From Burkholderiaceae bacterium (GTDB taxonomy: Bacteria; Pseudomonadota; Gammaproteobacteria; Burkholderiales; Burkholderiaceae_B): a DNA stretch of 64,000 bases. The stretch is from contig JANQYI010000009.1 of assembly GCA_030728985.1 (NCBI GenBank), positions 160,243 through 224,242 of the forward strand, given 5' to 3'. The position numbers and the translations under genes were made by a program. Of the stretch, positions 50,634 to 61,227 are shown piece after piece; position 1 is the stretch's first letter; each line of letters starts with the position of its first letter. A model generated the notes under the pieces. It saw only the letters and a program-made list of their open reading frames with translations. It did no database searches and was not told the DNA's origin.

Positions 50634-51623
50634 ATGTCCAAACCCGCCGTGCGTGTTGCGGTTACTGGTGCAGCAGGCCAGATCGGTTATGCCCTTTTAT
50701 TCCGCATTGCTTCAGGCGAAATGCTTGGCAAAGACCAGCCCGTGATCTTGCAACTGCTTGAGATCCCAGATGAAAAAGCTCAGAAGGGCCTCAAGGGCGT
50801 GATGATGGAGCTTGATGATTGCGCTTTCCCTTTGCTGCATTCGATGACGGCCCACAGCGATCCTCTCGAAGCATTCAAAGACGTTGAAGTCGCACTTTTG
50901 GTGGGCTCTCGTCCTCGTGGTCCCGGCATGGAGCGTGCGGATCTGCTAGCCGTGAATGCCGCCATTTTCACAGCTCAGGGTAAAGCCCTGAACGCCGTGG
51001 CGAATCGCAACGTCAAAGTATTGGTCGTCGGCAACCCCGCTAACACTAACGCCTACATCGCGATGAAATCGGCACCCGACCTGCCCGCAAAAAACTTCAC
51101 AGCGATGTTGCGTCTTGATCACAACCGCGCCTTGTCACAGTTAGCCACCAAAATGGGCAAGCCTGTCGCCGACATTCAAAAACTCGCTGTCTGGGGCAAC
51201 CACTCACCCACCATGTATGCGGATTATCGCTTCGCGACCATCGGCGGCCAGAGTGTGGAAAAACTGATCAATGACGCCGCTTGGAACCGCGACGTGTTCT
51301 TGCCTACCGTTGGCAAGCGTGGCGCAGCTATTATTGAGGCGCGTGGTTTGTCTTCCGCCGCCTCGGCTGCGAATGCCGCCATCGATCACGTACGTGACTG
51401 GGTGCTGGGCACAAACGGCAAATGGGTCACGATGGGTGTGCCTTCGGATGGCAGTTACGGCATCCCCGAGGGCATCATGTATGGTGTGCCCGTGACCTGC
51501 GAGGGCGGCCAATATCACCGCGTGACAGGTCTCGAAGTGGATGCGTTCTCACGCGAGCGCATGGACCTGACGCTCAAAGAGCTGACGGAAGAGCGCGACG
51601 CCGTCGCGCATTTGCTCAAGTAA
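50634..51623 (+). CDS. mdh: Malate dehydrogenase
   Basis: [56 protein letters not shown]. Confidence 0.97.
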   Translation: MSKPAVRVAVTGAAGQIGYALLFRIASGEMLGKDQPVILQLLEIPDEKAQKGLKGVMMELDDCAFPLLHSMTAHSDPLEAFKDVEVALLVGSRPRGPGMERADLLAVNAAIFTAQGKALNAVANRNVKVLVVGNPANTNAYIAMKSAPDLPAKNFTAMLRLDHNRALSQLATKMGKPVADIQKLAVWGNHSPTMYADYRFATIGGQSVEKLINDAAWNRDVFLPTVGKRGAAIIEARGLSSAASAANAAIDHVRDWVLGTNGKWVTMGVPSDGSYGIPEGIMYGVPVTCEGGQYHRVTGLEVDAFSRERMDLTLKELTEERDAVAHLLK

Positions 51624-51633
51624 GCGTCGAGTG

Positions 51634-51660
51634 AATGGGTCCCATGAGGGCCCATTTTCT
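51634..51660 (+). terminator. Hairpin/terminator-like element between mdh and prpB
   Basis: AATGGGTCC-CATGA-GGGCCCATT plus TTCTTATT; 9-bp stem with one G-U pair. Confidence 0.7.
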
Positions 51661-51704
51661 TATTAAGATTCATTTCTAAAAAACAAATCGTCTTCACGGA
51701 GATC

Positions 51705-52601
51705 ATGATGTCTAAACAAGCCCCCGCTGGCCAACGATTTCGCGAAGCCCTCGCGGCCGAAAAGCCTCTGCAAATTATCGGCGCGATTAACGCCAACCAT
51801 GCTCTGCTCGCCAAGCGCGCTGGCTTTAAGGCCATCTACCTCTCCGGTGGCGGTGTTGCGGCAGGCTCTTTGGGACTGCCAGATCTAGGCATCAACACCC
51901 TGGATGACGTACTGACCGATGTGCGTCGCATCACCGATGTATGCGATACACCTCTCATCGTCGATATCGATACAGGCTTTGGCCCATCGGCCTTTAATAT
52001 CGCTCGTACAGTACAGAGTTTGGGCAAGTTTGGCGCGGCCGGCTGCCACATCGAGGACCAAGTCGGCGCCAAGCGCTGCGGTCATCGGCCCGGCAAGGAA
52101 ATCGTGTCTACCGAAGAAATGCGCGACCGAGTCAAAGCAGCGGCCGATGCGCGTATTGATGATAGTTTCTATCTGATTGCTCGTACGGATGCGATTGCCT
52201 CCCATGGCGTGGATGCTGCCATTGAGCGTGCGATTGCTTGCGTTGAAGCAGGCGCGGATGCCATTTTTGCCGAAGCCGCTTACGACCTCGCGACTTTTGA
52301 AAAGTTCTCCAAAGCGGTCAGCGTTCCCCTTCTCGCCAATATCACTGAGTTTGGGCAAACTCCGCTTTTTTCAGTCGACGAATTACGCAGCGCAGGCGTA
52401 GGCATGGTGCTCTACCCGCTATCCGCTTTCCGCGCCATGAACAAAGCTGCTGAAACGGTCTACACAGCAATACGTCGCGATGGTCACCAGCGCAACGTCA
52501 TCGATATGATGCAAACACGCGAAGAGCTCTACGATCGCATCAACTATCATGAATTCGAAGGCAAACTCGATGTGCTGTTCGCCCAAGGCAAATCCAAATA
52601 A
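51705..52601 (+). CDS. prpB: Methylisocitrate lyase
   Basis: [49 protein letters not shown]. Confidence 0.96.
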   Translation: MMSKQAPAGQRFREALAAEKPLQIIGAINANHALLAKRAGFKAIYLSGGGVAAGSLGLPDLGINTLDDVLTDVRRITDVCDTPLIVDIDTGFGPSAFNIARTVQSLGKFGAAGCHIEDQVGAKRCGHRPGKEIVSTEEMRDRVKAAADARIDDSFYLIARTDAIASHGVDAAIERAIACVEAGADAIFAEAAYDLATFEKFSKAVSVPLLANITEFGQTPLFSVDELRSAGVGMVLYPLSAFRAMNKAAETVYTAIRRDGHQRNVIDMMQTREELYDRINYHEFEGKLDVLFAQGKSK

Positions 52602-52620
52602 TTGATTGAGGAAACGACAG

Positions 52621-53820
52621 ATGGTCACGAAAAAAAAACCGGTCAAGCGCGCTGCTCCAGCTCAAGCGGTCGAGACAGCAGCCCCAGCCTTTAAGCCTAA
52701 AAAATCCGTCGCACTTTCTGGTGTGACAGCGGGTAATACTGCCCTGTGTACCGTCGGTCGCAGCGGCAACGACTTGCATTACCGCGGGTATGACATTCTT
52801 GATTTCGCCGACACAAGCGAATTTGAAGAAATCGCGCATTTGCTGATTCACGGCAAACTACCCAACAAGGCAGAATTAGCGGCTTATAAAGAAAAACTGC
52901 GTTCAATGCGGGGTCTGCCCGCACAGCTGCAAACTATCCTGGAATCACTACCCGCCGCGAGCCATCCCATGGACGTCATGCGCACCGCCGCGTCCGCACT
53001 TGGCTGCATTCTGCCAGAAAAAGAAGACCACAATACGCCTGATGCGCGCGACATCGCCGACCGCCTGATGGCCAACCTCGGCTCTGCCCTGCTCTACTGG
53101 TATCACTTCAGCCACAATGGTCGCATCATCGACGTTCAAACCGATGACGACTCGATCGGCGCGCATTTCCTGCATCTGTTGCATGGCAAAAAACCCAATG
53201 CCGACTGGATTCGTGCAATGCACACCTCATTGATTCTGTATGCAGAGCATGAGTTCAATGCCTCGACCTTTGCCTGCCGCGTCATCGCAGGCACAGGCTC
53301 CGACATGTACTCCGCTATTGCTGGCGGTATCGGCGCACTGCGCGGCCCCAAGCATGGCGGTGCGAACGAAGTGGCGTTTGAGGTTCAGAAACGCTACGAG
53401 ACGCCCGACGAAGCCGAAGCCGACATCCGCGCGCGCGTTGAAAACAAGGAAGTCATCATCGGCTTTGGCCACCCTGTCTACACGATTTCCGACCCACGCA
53501 ACAAAGTCATCAAAGACGTGGCGTTGCGCCTATCCAAGAAAGCCGGCACCACTAAAATGTATGACATCGCCGATCGTCTTGAGGGCGTGATGTGGGATGC
53601 GAAAAAAATGTTCGCCAACCTCGATTGGTTCTCGGCAGTGTCCTATCACATGATGGGTGTCCCGACAGCGATGTTTACTCCATTGTTCGTCATCTCACGC
53701 ACCGCAGGCTGGTCGGCACACATCATCGAGCAACGGATCGACAACAAGATCATTCGTCCTGCGGCCAACTACACCGGCCCCGAAGATCAGAAATTCGTTC
53801 CACTCGCCAAGCGTCGTTAA
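52621..53820 (+). CDS. prpC: 2-methylcitrate synthase
   Basis: [60 protein letters not shown]. Confidence 0.96.
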   Translation: MVTKKKPVKRAAPAQAVETAAPAFKPKKSVALSGVTAGNTALCTVGRSGNDLHYRGYDILDFADTSEFEEIAHLLIHGKLPNKAELAAYKEKLRSMRGLPAQLQTILESLPAASHPMDVMRTAASALGCILPEKEDHNTPDARDIADRLMANLGSALLYWYHFSHNGRIIDVQTDDDSIGAHFLHLLHGKKPNADWIRAMHTSLILYAEHEFNASTFACRVIAGTGSDMYSAIAGGIGALRGPKHGGANEVAFEVQKRYETPDEAEADIRARVENKEVIIGFGHPVYTISDPRNKVIKDVALRLSKKAGTTKMYDIADRLEGVMWDAKKMFANLDWFSAVSYHMMGVPTAMFTPLFVISRTAGWSAHIIEQRIDNKIIRPAANYTGPEDQKFVPLAKRR

Positions 53821-53825
53821 TCCCT

Positions 53826-56420
53826 ATGAATACTGCGAATCGCAAACCTCTTCCCGGCACCAAGCTTGACTATTTCGACACCCGCGCGGCCGTCGATGCG
53901 ATCAAGCCGGGTGCCTATGACAAGCTGCCTTACACCTCGCGTGTATTGGCTGAAAATCTGGTGCGTCGTTGCGACCCCGCCACGCTCGTGGCTTCGTTGA
54001 CCCAACTCATCGACCGCAAACGTGATCTGGATTTTCCCTGGTTTCCTGCCAGGGTTGTTTGCCATGACATCCTTGGGCAAACTGCCCTGGTAGATCTGGC
54101 AGGACTGAGGGATGCGATCGCAGCGCAAGGCGGAGATCCCGCACTGGTCAATCCGGTTGTCCCGACACAGTTGATTGTCGATCACTCATTGGCTGTGGAG
54201 TGTGGCGGGTACGATCCGGACGCCTTTGAAAAAAACCGTGCCATCGAAGACCGACGTAACGAGGATCGTTTTCATTTTATTAACTGGACAAAAAAGACCT
54301 TCAAAAACGTTGACGTGATTCCCCCCGGCAACGGCATCATGCACCAGATCAATCTGGAGCGTATGTCACCCGTGATTCATGCTCAACAAGGTGTCGCCTT
54401 TCCTGATACCTTGGTCGGCACTGACAGTCACACGCCGCACGTTGACGCACTCGGTGTCATCGCCATTGGCGTTGGCGGCCTAGAAGCAGAAAGCGTTATG
54501 CTGGGTCGCGCCTCTTGGATGAGACTGCCCGATATCATTGGTGTGGAGCTCACCGGCAAATTACAGCCCGGCATCACCGCCACTGATTTAGTATTAGCGC
54601 TTACAGAGTATTTACGTAGTCAAAAAGTCGTGTCGTCATACCTTGAATTTTTCGGCGAAGGCGCGGCGCATCTGACACTTGGCGACCGTGCAACGATTTC
54701 AAACATGACGCCAGAGTACGGTGCGACAGCGGCGATGTTTTACATCGATCAGCAAACCATCGACTATCTGACCTTGACGGGTCGCGAAGCTGAGCAGGTC
54801 AAACTTGTCGAGACCTATGCCAAGCATGCGGGACTTTGGGCCGATAGTCTAAAGACGGCCGAGTATGAGCGTGTGTTGCATTTCGATCTGTCCACGGTGG
54901 TGCGCAATATCGCGGGCCCATCTAATCCACATCGTCGTGTGGCGACTACGGATCTGGCGGCTAAAGGCATTTCTGGCAAGGTCGAAAACGAACCGGGTCT
55001 GATGCCTGATGGGGCCGTCATTATTGCGGCGATTACGAGTTGCACCAACACAAGCAATCCACGTAACGTGATTGCTGCGGGCCTGTTGGCGCGTAACGCC
55101 AATGCACGCGGACTGACTCGCAAGCCTTGGGTCAAAAGCTCATTGGCACCGGGCTCGAAAACGGTTGAGCTTTACCTCAACGACGCAAAGTTGTTATCTG
55201 AACTGGAAAAGCTTGGCTTTGGCATTGTGGCGTTTGCCTGCACAACCTGTAATGGCATGAGCGGCGCGCTGGATCCCGTGATTCAACAAGAGATCATCGA
55301 TCGCGATCTGTACGCGACGGCTGTCTTGTCCGGCAACCGTAATTTTGACGGTCGTATTCACCCCTATGCGAAACAGGCATTTTTAGCCTCGCCTCCTTTG
55401 GTGGTGGCCTACGCCATCGCGGGCACCATCCGCTTTGATATTGAGCGCGATGTGCTGGGCGTCGACCAAGACGGCAAACCTGTCATGCTCAAGGATCTCT
55501 GGCCCTCGGACGAAGAGATCGATGCCATCGTCAAGGCCAGCGTCAAGCCCGAGCAGTTCCGTAAAGTCTACGAACCGATGTTCGCGGCGACGGTAGACAC
55601 AGGGGAAAAGCTCAGCCCACTTTACGACTGGCGTCCGCAAAGCACCTATATTCGGCGCCCTCCCTATTGGGAAGGCGCGCTCGCGGGTGCGCGTCACTTA
55701 AAAGGGATGCGCCCCTTGGCCTTGCTGGGTGACAACATCACGACAGATCACCTCTCTCCATCGAACGCCATCATGCTTGACAGTGCGGCTGGCGAATATC
55801 TCGAAAAAATGGGCTTGCCAGAGGAAGACTTTAATTCCTATGCGACCCATCGCGGCGATCATTTAACGGCGCAGCGCGCGACGTTTGCCAACCCTAAGCT
55901 CATCAATGAAATGGTATTGGAAAACGGCAAGGTCAAACAGGGCTCGCTGGCGCGTATTGAACCAGAGGGCAAGGTCACTCGTATGTGGGAGGCGATCGAA
56001 ACCTACATGGAACGCAAGCAGCCACTAATCATCGTGGCAGGTGCGGATTATGGTCAGGGCTCTTCACGCGACTGGGCGGCCAAAGGCGTTCGTCTTGCGG
56101 GTGTTGAAGCGATCGCAGCCGAGGGCTTCGAGCGCATCCACCGCACCAACCTGGTGGGTATGGGTGTTTTGCCACTCGAATTTAAAACTGGCGTCAATCG
56201 CAAGACCCTTAGCCTCGACGGCACCGAAGTCTATGATGTGCTTGGACAACCCACTCCTCTCGCGACGCTGACCTTGGTCATCACGCGTAAAAATGGTGAA
56301 CGTCTTGAGGTCCCGATGACGTGTCGTCTCGACACTGCGGAAGAAGTCTCGATCTACGAAGCAGGTGGCGTCTTGCAACGTTTCGCGCAAGACTTTCTCG
56401 AATCGACAGCAGCGGCATAA
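53826..56420 (+). CDS. acnD: Fe/S-dependent 2-methylisocitrate dehydratase AcnD
   Basis: MNTANRKPLPGTKLDYFDTRAAVDAIKPGAYDKLPYTSRVLAENLVRR; located between prpC and prpF. Start at internal ATG 53826. Confidence 0.95.
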   Translation: MNTANRKPLPGTKLDYFDTRAAVDAIKPGAYDKLPYTSRVLAENLVRRCDPATLVASLTQLIDRKRDLDFPWFPARVVCHDILGQTALVDLAGLRDAIAAQGGDPALVNPVVPTQLIVDHSLAVECGGYDPDAFEKNRAIEDRRNEDRFHFINWTKKTFKNVDVIPPGNGIMHQINLERMSPVIHAQQGVAFPDTLVGTDSHTPHVDALGVIAIGVGGLEAESVMLGRASWMRLPDIIGVELTGKLQPGITATDLVLALTEYLRSQKVVSSYLEFFGEGAAHLTLGDRATISNMTPEYGATAAMFYIDQQTIDYLTLTGREAEQVKLVETYAKHAGLWADSLKTAEYERVLHFDLSTVVRNIAGPSNPHRRVATTDLAAKGISGKVENEPGLMPDGAVIIAAITSCTNTSNPRNVIAAGLLARNANARGLTRKPWVKSSLAPGSKTVELYLNDAKLLSELEKLGFGIVAFACTTCNGMSGALDPVIQQEIIDRDLYATAVLSGNRNFDGRIHPYAKQAFLASPPLVVAYAIAGTIRFDIERDVLGVDQDGKPVMLKDLWPSDEEIDAIVKASVKPEQFRKVYEPMFAATVDTGEKLSPLYDWRPQSTYIRRPPYWEGALAGARHLKGMRPLALLGDNITTDHLSPSNAIMLDSAAGEYLEKMGLPEEDFNSYATHRGDHLTAQRATFANPKLINEMVLENGKVKQGSLARIEPEGKVTRMWEAIETYMERKQPLIIVAGADYGQGSSRDWAAKGVRLAGVEAIAAEGFERIHRTNLVGMGVLPLEFKTGVNRKTLSLDGTEVYDVLGQPTPLATLTLVITRKNGERLEVPMTCRLDTAEEVSIYEAGGVLQRFAQDFLESTAAA

Positions 56421-56429
56421 CCACCAAAG

Positions 56430-56450
56430 CGGCCCCTCAATGAGGGTCCG
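56430..56450 (+). promoter_or_regulatory. Intercistronic hairpin between acnD and prpF
   Basis: CGGCCCCTCAATGAGGGTCCG, near-perfect stem with a C/T mismatch. Confidence 0.45.
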
Positions 56451-56492
56451 ACCGAATCCCACTGCGAGCTATTTACTTTAGGAAACGTTCAA

Positions 56493-57674
56493 ATGGCGCA
56501 TGCACCTCAAATTAAAGTTCCCGCCACCTATATGCGTGGCGGTACGAGTAAAGGCGTGTTCTTTCGCTTACAGGACATGCCTCCCGCCACACAGGTGCCC
56601 GGTGCGGCCCGTGATGCGTTGCTGATGCGTGTCATCGGCAGTCCGGACCCCTATGGCAAACAAACAGACGGCATGGGTGCGGCGACTTCGAGCACCAGCA
56701 AAACTGTCATCCTGGCTAAAAGTACGCGCCCGGATCATGACGTGGACTATTTGTTTGGTCAGGTCTCGATCGACAAGCCCTTTGTCGACTGGAGCGGCAA
56801 CTGCGGCAACCTTTCTGCGGCGGTAGGACCCTTCAGCATCAGCAACGGTTTGGTGGATCCAAGTCGTATTCCACAAAACGGCCTTGCGACCATCAGAATT
56901 TGGCAAGCGAATATTGGTAAAACTATCATTTCTCATGTGCAGATGACCGATGGTGCCGTCCAGGAGACGGGTGATTTCGAACTCGATGGCGTGACTTTTC
57001 CCGCCGCGGAAGTGCAACTAGAGTTCATGGATCCCGCGGCCGAAGAAGAAGGTGGCGGCGGCGCCATGTTTCCTACAGGCAATCTTGTCGACGACTTAGT
57101 CGTTCCTGGTGTGGGTACGCTTAAAGCCACCATGATCAACGCCGGCATCCCCACTGTTTTTATCAATGCGGAAGCGATCGGCTACAAAGGTACTGAGCTT
57201 CAGGACGACATCAATAGCGATCCCAAAGCGCTCGAAATGTTTGAGAAAATCCGTGCACACGGTGCGCTTCGCATGGGTCTGATCACTCAACTCGAGGAGG
57301 CTTCCAAGCGTCAGCACACGCCCAAAGTCGCTTTCGTCGCAAAGCCTGCCGACTATGTTGCCTCGAGTGGAAAAAAAATTGCCGCCTCCGACACCAATGT
57401 GTTGGTGCGCGCCATGTCAATGGGCAAACTGCACCACGCCATGATGGGCACTGCTGCGGTGGCGATCGGCACAGCCGCCGCGATTCCTGGCACGCTGGTC
57501 AATCTCGCCGCGGGTGGTGGCAGCCTGGACGCAGTGCGTTTTGGTCATCCCTCGGGCACACTAAGAGTGGGCGCGCAAGCCACGCAGGTGGATGGCGAAT
57601 GGCAAGTGACTAAAGCCATCATGAGCCGCAGTGCGCGAGTGTTGATGGAGGGCTGGGTGCGTGTTCCTGGTTAA
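56493..57674 (+). CDS. prpF: 2-methylaconitate cis-trans isomerase PrpF
   Basis: KVPATYMRGGTSKGVFFRLQDMP; WSGNCGNLSAAVGPFSI. Confidence 0.95.
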   Translation: MAHAPQIKVPATYMRGGTSKGVFFRLQDMPPATQVPGAARDALLMRVIGSPDPYGKQTDGMGAATSSTSKTVILAKSTRPDHDVDYLFGQVSIDKPFVDWSGNCGNLSAAVGPFSISNGLVDPSRIPQNGLATIRIWQANIGKTIISHVQMTDGAVQETGDFELDGVTFPAAEVQLEFMDPAAEEEGGGGAMFPTGNLVDDLVVPGVGTLKATMINAGIPTVFINAEAIGYKGTELQDDINSDPKALEMFEKIRAHGALRMGLITQLEEASKRQHTPKVAFVAKPADYVASSGKKIAASDTNVLVRAMSMGKLHHAMMGTAAVAIGTAAAIPGTLVNLAAGGGSLDAVRFGHPSGTLRVGAQATQVDGEWQVTKAIMSRSARVLMEGWVRVPG

Positions 57675-57719
57675 ATCCGTTTTCTTTTTTTCTAATCATT
57701 CAAAGTTTGTAATCTCTGT

Positions 57720-58115
57720 ATGCCATTGTATTTTTCTCACGCACTCGTCCTGACCTTTACGTTTTTCATTACAAGCACCTTTGTATTTTTTATCTCTGGT
57801 GCGTATTTGTTTTTTTATAAAATCGATGAAGTCAACGCGCGTTTTAAGCACCCTTATTTGCGCGAACGCAAATTTCTAGATCTGCCGATGAGCATTCGCT
57901 TAACGATCACGTTTGATTATTTTTTACGCATTCTTTTTCATCAATCCAAAGGTTCGTTTGCTCAAAATGCCAATCGATTGTTGTCGCATGTCGAACCGGT
58001 GAACCTGCCCATGGGTGTGCGTTGGCCGATTGTCGGACTATGGGGGAGTTGCGCTGTAGGACTGATTTCCATGCTTGGACTTTGGGCACTTTTGATCATA
58101 GGATCTAACGGATGA
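57720..58115 (+). CDS. Uncharacterised membrane protein (131 aa, two predicted TM segments)
   Basis: Hydrophobic N-terminal (LVLTFTFFITSTFVFFISGAYLFFY) and C-terminal (WPIVGLWGSCAVGLISMLGLWALLII) segments; ATGA overlap with the next gene. Confidence 0.75.
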   Translation: MPLYFSHALVLTFTFFITSTFVFFISGAYLFFYKIDEVNARFKHPYLRERKFLDLPMSIRLTITFDYFLRILFHQSKGSFAQNANRLLSHVEPVNLPMGVRWPIVGLWGSCAVGLISMLGLWALLIIGSNG

Positions 58116-58384
58116 ATCACATTGAACACAACGCGCAAGGACATTGCTTCGAGCTGAGGCTTGAGGGCCACCGCTGCGTGCTGGACTACGTTCTGCACAA
58201 CAACGTGATGACCGTTACCCACACGGGCGTTCCGAGCGAACTTGGTGGTCGGGGCCTCGCGGCCGAGATCACGCAATTTGCGCTGGACTATGCCCAGTCC
58301 CAAGATTGGAAGGTGATTGCGCAATGTAGCTACGTTGCTGCCTACATCAAGAAGCACCCAGAATATGAAGTCCTTTTGAACTAA
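58112..58384 (+). CDS. Small GNAT-like acetyltransferase (YidJ/NATD1 type, 90 aa)
   Basis: TGVPSELGGRGLAAEITQFALDYAQSQDWKVIAQCSYVAAYIKKHPEY. Confidence 0.85.
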   Translation: MNHIEHNAQGHCFELRLEGHRCVLDYVLHNNVMTVTHTGVPSELGGRGLAAEITQFALDYAQSQDWKVIAQCSYVAAYIKKHPEYEVLLN

Positions 58385-58405
58385 ATTATATTTAATTTTT
58401 TTATG

Positions 58406-58457
58406 GTCTTATATAAGATATAAGACACTTGCGACACGGATATCTTCGCTCTACAAT
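58406..58457 (+). promoter_or_regulatory. Candidate TCA-regulon operator, copy 2, plus sigma70-like promoter of acnB
   Basis: GTCTTATA-TAAGA-TATAAGAC perfect 8-bp inverted repeat (58406-58426); TTGCGA (58429-58434), 17-nt spacer, TACAAT (58452-58457). Confidence 0.75.
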
Positions 58458-58491
58458 CATTTCATCCTTCATCACATAGAAAGGCGCTCAC

Positions 58492-61071
58492 ATGCTACAA
58501 GCCTATCGCCAACACGTTGCGGAACGCGCAGCCCTTGGTATTCCTCCCCTTCCACTCTCGGCTCAACAAACCGCCGATCTGATTGAGCTGCTCAAAGCTC
58601 CCCCGGCAGGCGAAGGCGAGACTCTCGTCGACTTAATCACGCATCGCGTGCCTGCGGGCGTGGATGATGCCGCCAAAGTCAAGGCGTCTTATCTTGCCGC
58701 TGTCGCCATGGGTTCGGAAAAGTGTCCGCTGATCTCGCGTGCCAAGGCGACTGAATTGCTGGGCACGATGCTCGGCGGCTACAACATCGGCCCTATGGTT
58801 GAGCTACTGGATGACAAAGACGTCGGCACCATTGCAGCCGATGGACTGAAAAAAACCTTGTTGATGTTTGACGCGTTCCACGATGTCAAAGAAAAAGCCG
58901 CCAAAGGCAACGCGAATGCCAAGGCTGTGATGCAAAGCTGGGCCGATGGCGAGTGGTTCACCAGCCGCCCTGAGGTCCCCAAGAGCCTGACGATCACGGT
59001 CTTTAAGGTCACCGGCGAAACCAACACCGACGATCTCTCACCAGCACCAGACGCCTGGAGCCGCCCTGACATTCCTTTGCACGCCCTAGCGATGCACAAG
59101 AACCCTCGCCCCGGTATCGAACCACAAGAAGCGGGCAAGATCGGCCCCATAAACTTCATCAACGACCTCAAGAAAAAAGGCCATTTGGTTGCTTACGTCG
59201 GTGATGTGGTGGGTACGGGCTCCTCGCGCAAATCCGCGACGAACTCCGTGCTGTGGTTTACCGGGGAAGACATTCCTTTCGTTCCCAACAAGCGTTTTGG
59301 TGGCGTCTGTCTAGGCAATAAAATTGCTCCAATTTTCTACAACACCATGGAAGACGCTGGCGCTCTGCCCATCGAACTCGATGTCTCCAATATGAACATG
59401 GGCGATGTGATTGAGTTGCGTCCCTATGATGGCGAAGCATTAAAAGACGGCAAGGTGGTCGCCAAGTTTCAAGTCAAGTCCGAGGTTTTGTTTGACGAAG
59501 TCCGTGCGGGTGGACGCATCCCCCTCATCGTCGGCCGCGGCCTCACCGGTAAAGCACGCGAAGCACTTGGTCTGCCTCCCTCAACCTTGTTCCGTTTTCC
59601 CCAGAATCCTGCAGCCTCCAAGAAAGGCTTTACGCTGGCCCAGAAAATGGTCGGTCGCGCTTGTGGTTTGCCAGAAGGCCAGGGCGTGCGCCCCGGTGCT
59701 TACTGTGAGCCCATCATGACTTCCGTGGGCAGCCAAGATACGACTGGTCCAATGACCCGGGACGAGTTGAAAGATCTCGCCTGCTTGGGCTTCTCGGCTG
59801 ATCTCGTGATGCAATCGTTCTGCCACACCTCGGCCTACCCTAAAAAAGTAGACGTCAAAACACACCACACTTTGCCAGAGTTCATGAGCAATCGTGGCGG
59901 TATCTCGCTGCGTCCTGGTGACGGCGTGATCCATTCTTGGCTCAACCGCATGTTATTGCCCGACACCGTCGGCACAGGCGGCGATTCGCACACGCGCTTC
60001 CCGATTGGTATCAGCTTTCCCGCAGGTTCTGGACTGGTGGCATTCGCCGCCGCCACGGGCGTGATGCCTCTGGATATGCCCGAGTCGGTCTTGGTGCGCT
60101 TTAAAGGAAAAATGCAGCCCGGCGTCACCCTGCGTGATCTGGTCAGCGCGATTCCTCTGTATGCCATCAAAGCAGGCTTGCTGACTGTTGACAAGTCGAA
60201 CAAGAAAAATATTTTCTCTGGTCGCATCCTTGAAATCGAAGGCTTGCCTGACCTGAAGGCCGAGCAGGCTTTCGAACTGTCAGACGCCTCTGCCGAGCGT
60301 TCCGCTGCGGGTTGTACCGTGCGACTGAACAAAGAGCCCATCATCGAATACATCAACAGCAATATCGTGATGTTGAAGTGGATGATCGCCAATGGTTACT
60401 CAGACGAGCGCAGCCTGATGCGTCGCATCCAGGCAATGGAAGCCTGGTTAGCCAATCCACAGTTGCTGCAGCCCGATGCGGATGCTGAGTATGCTGCCGT
60501 GATTGACATCGACCTGGCTGATATTCACGAACCCATCGTCGCTTGTCCGAACGATCCAGACGATGTCAAAATGTTGTCCGAAGTCGCGGGCGCCAAAATT
60601 GACGAAGTGTTTATCGGCAGTTGCATGACCAACATTGGTCACTTCCGTGCTGCCTCCAAACTGCTCGAAGGCAAGCGCGACATGCCCGTCAAGCTTTGGA
60701 TTGCTCCGCCCACCAAAATGGATGCGGCGCAGCTGACCGAAGAAGGCCACTATGGTGTCTTCGGTAGTGCGGGTGCGCGTACGGAGCCACCAGGCTGCTC
60801 GCTGTGCATGGGCAACCAGGCTCAAGTGCGTGAAGGTGCGACGGTCATGTCAACCAGTACGCGTAACTTTCCCAATCGTCTGGGCAAAAACACCAACGTG
60901 TATTTGGGCTCCGCCGAGTTGGCCGCCATTTGCTCGAAACTCGGTCGCATTCCGACCAAGGAAGAATATTTGACAGATATGGGCGTGCTCGACAAGAGCA
61001 GCGCCGATATCTACAAGTACCTCAATTTCGATCAGATACCTGATTACAAGGATGTGGCTGACGCTGTCTAA
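58492..61071 (+). CDS. acnB: Bifunctional aconitate hydratase 2/2-methylisocitrate dehydratase
   Basis: [75 protein letters not shown]. Confidence 0.97.
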   Translation: MLQAYRQHVAERAALGIPPLPLSAQQTADLIELLKAPPAGEGETLVDLITHRVPAGVDDAAKVKASYLAAVAMGSEKCPLISRAKATELLGTMLGGYNIGPMVELLDDKDVGTIAADGLKKTLLMFDAFHDVKEKAAKGNANAKAVMQSWADGEWFTSRPEVPKSLTITVFKVTGETNTDDLSPAPDAWSRPDIPLHALAMHKNPRPGIEPQEAGKIGPINFINDLKKKGHLVAYVGDVVGTGSSRKSATNSVLWFTGEDIPFVPNKRFGGVCLGNKIAPIFYNTMEDAGALPIELDVSNMNMGDVIELRPYDGEALKDGKVVAKFQVKSEVLFDEVRAGGRIPLIVGRGLTGKAREALGLPPSTLFRFPQNPAASKKGFTLAQKMVGRACGLPEGQGVRPGAYCEPIMTSVGSQDTTGPMTRDELKDLACLGFSADLVMQSFCHTSAYPKKVDVKTHHTLPEFMSNRGGISLRPGDGVIHSWLNRMLLPDTVGTGGDSHTRFPIGISFPAGSGLVAFAAATGVMPLDMPESVLVRFKGKMQPGVTLRDLVSAIPLYAIKAGLLTVDKSNKKNIFSGRILEIEGLPDLKAEQAFELSDASAERSAAGCTVRLNKEPIIEYINSNIVMLKWMIANGYSDERSLMRRIQAMEAWLANPQLLQPDADAEYAAVIDIDLADIHEPIVACPNDPDDVKMLSEVAGAKIDEVFIGSCMTNIGHFRAASKLLEGKRDMPVKLWIAPPTKMDAAQLTEEGHYGVFGSAGARTEPPGCSLCMGNQAQVREGATVMSTSTRNFPNRLGKNTNVYLGSAELAAICSKLGRIPTKEEYLTDMGVLDKSSADIYKYLNFDQIPDYKDVADAV

Positions 61072-61079
61072 AAAAGTTT

Positions 61080-61102
61080 CCCCCGACAAACGTTTGTGGG
61101 GG
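61080..61102. repeat. Inverted repeat directly downstream of acnB
   Basis: CCCCC-G-ACAAACGTTTGT-GGGGG. Confidence 0.6.
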
Positions 61103-61131
61103 AATATGCGCATCGAGTACGAGCTGTCGAA

Positions 61132-61167
61132 TCCTCCCGCGGAAAACCCCACGGGAGGATTTTTTTA
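61132..61167 (+). terminator. Rho-independent terminator downstream of acnB
   Basis: TCCTCCCG-CGGAAAACCCCA-CGGGAGGA followed by TTTTTTT. Confidence 0.9.
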
Positions 61168-61227
61168 TTGTGCGTGAAGTTCACTGCTGGTGTAGGATGA
61201 AAAGATCAACCTCTTGGAGCGGACACC

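Noticed and set aside
53592-53825. In-frame upstream extension of the acnD ORF overlapping prpC
   Set aside because: AcnD homology begins at MNTANRKPLPGTKLDYFD (ATG 53826); the extension lies out of frame inside the prpC 3' end.
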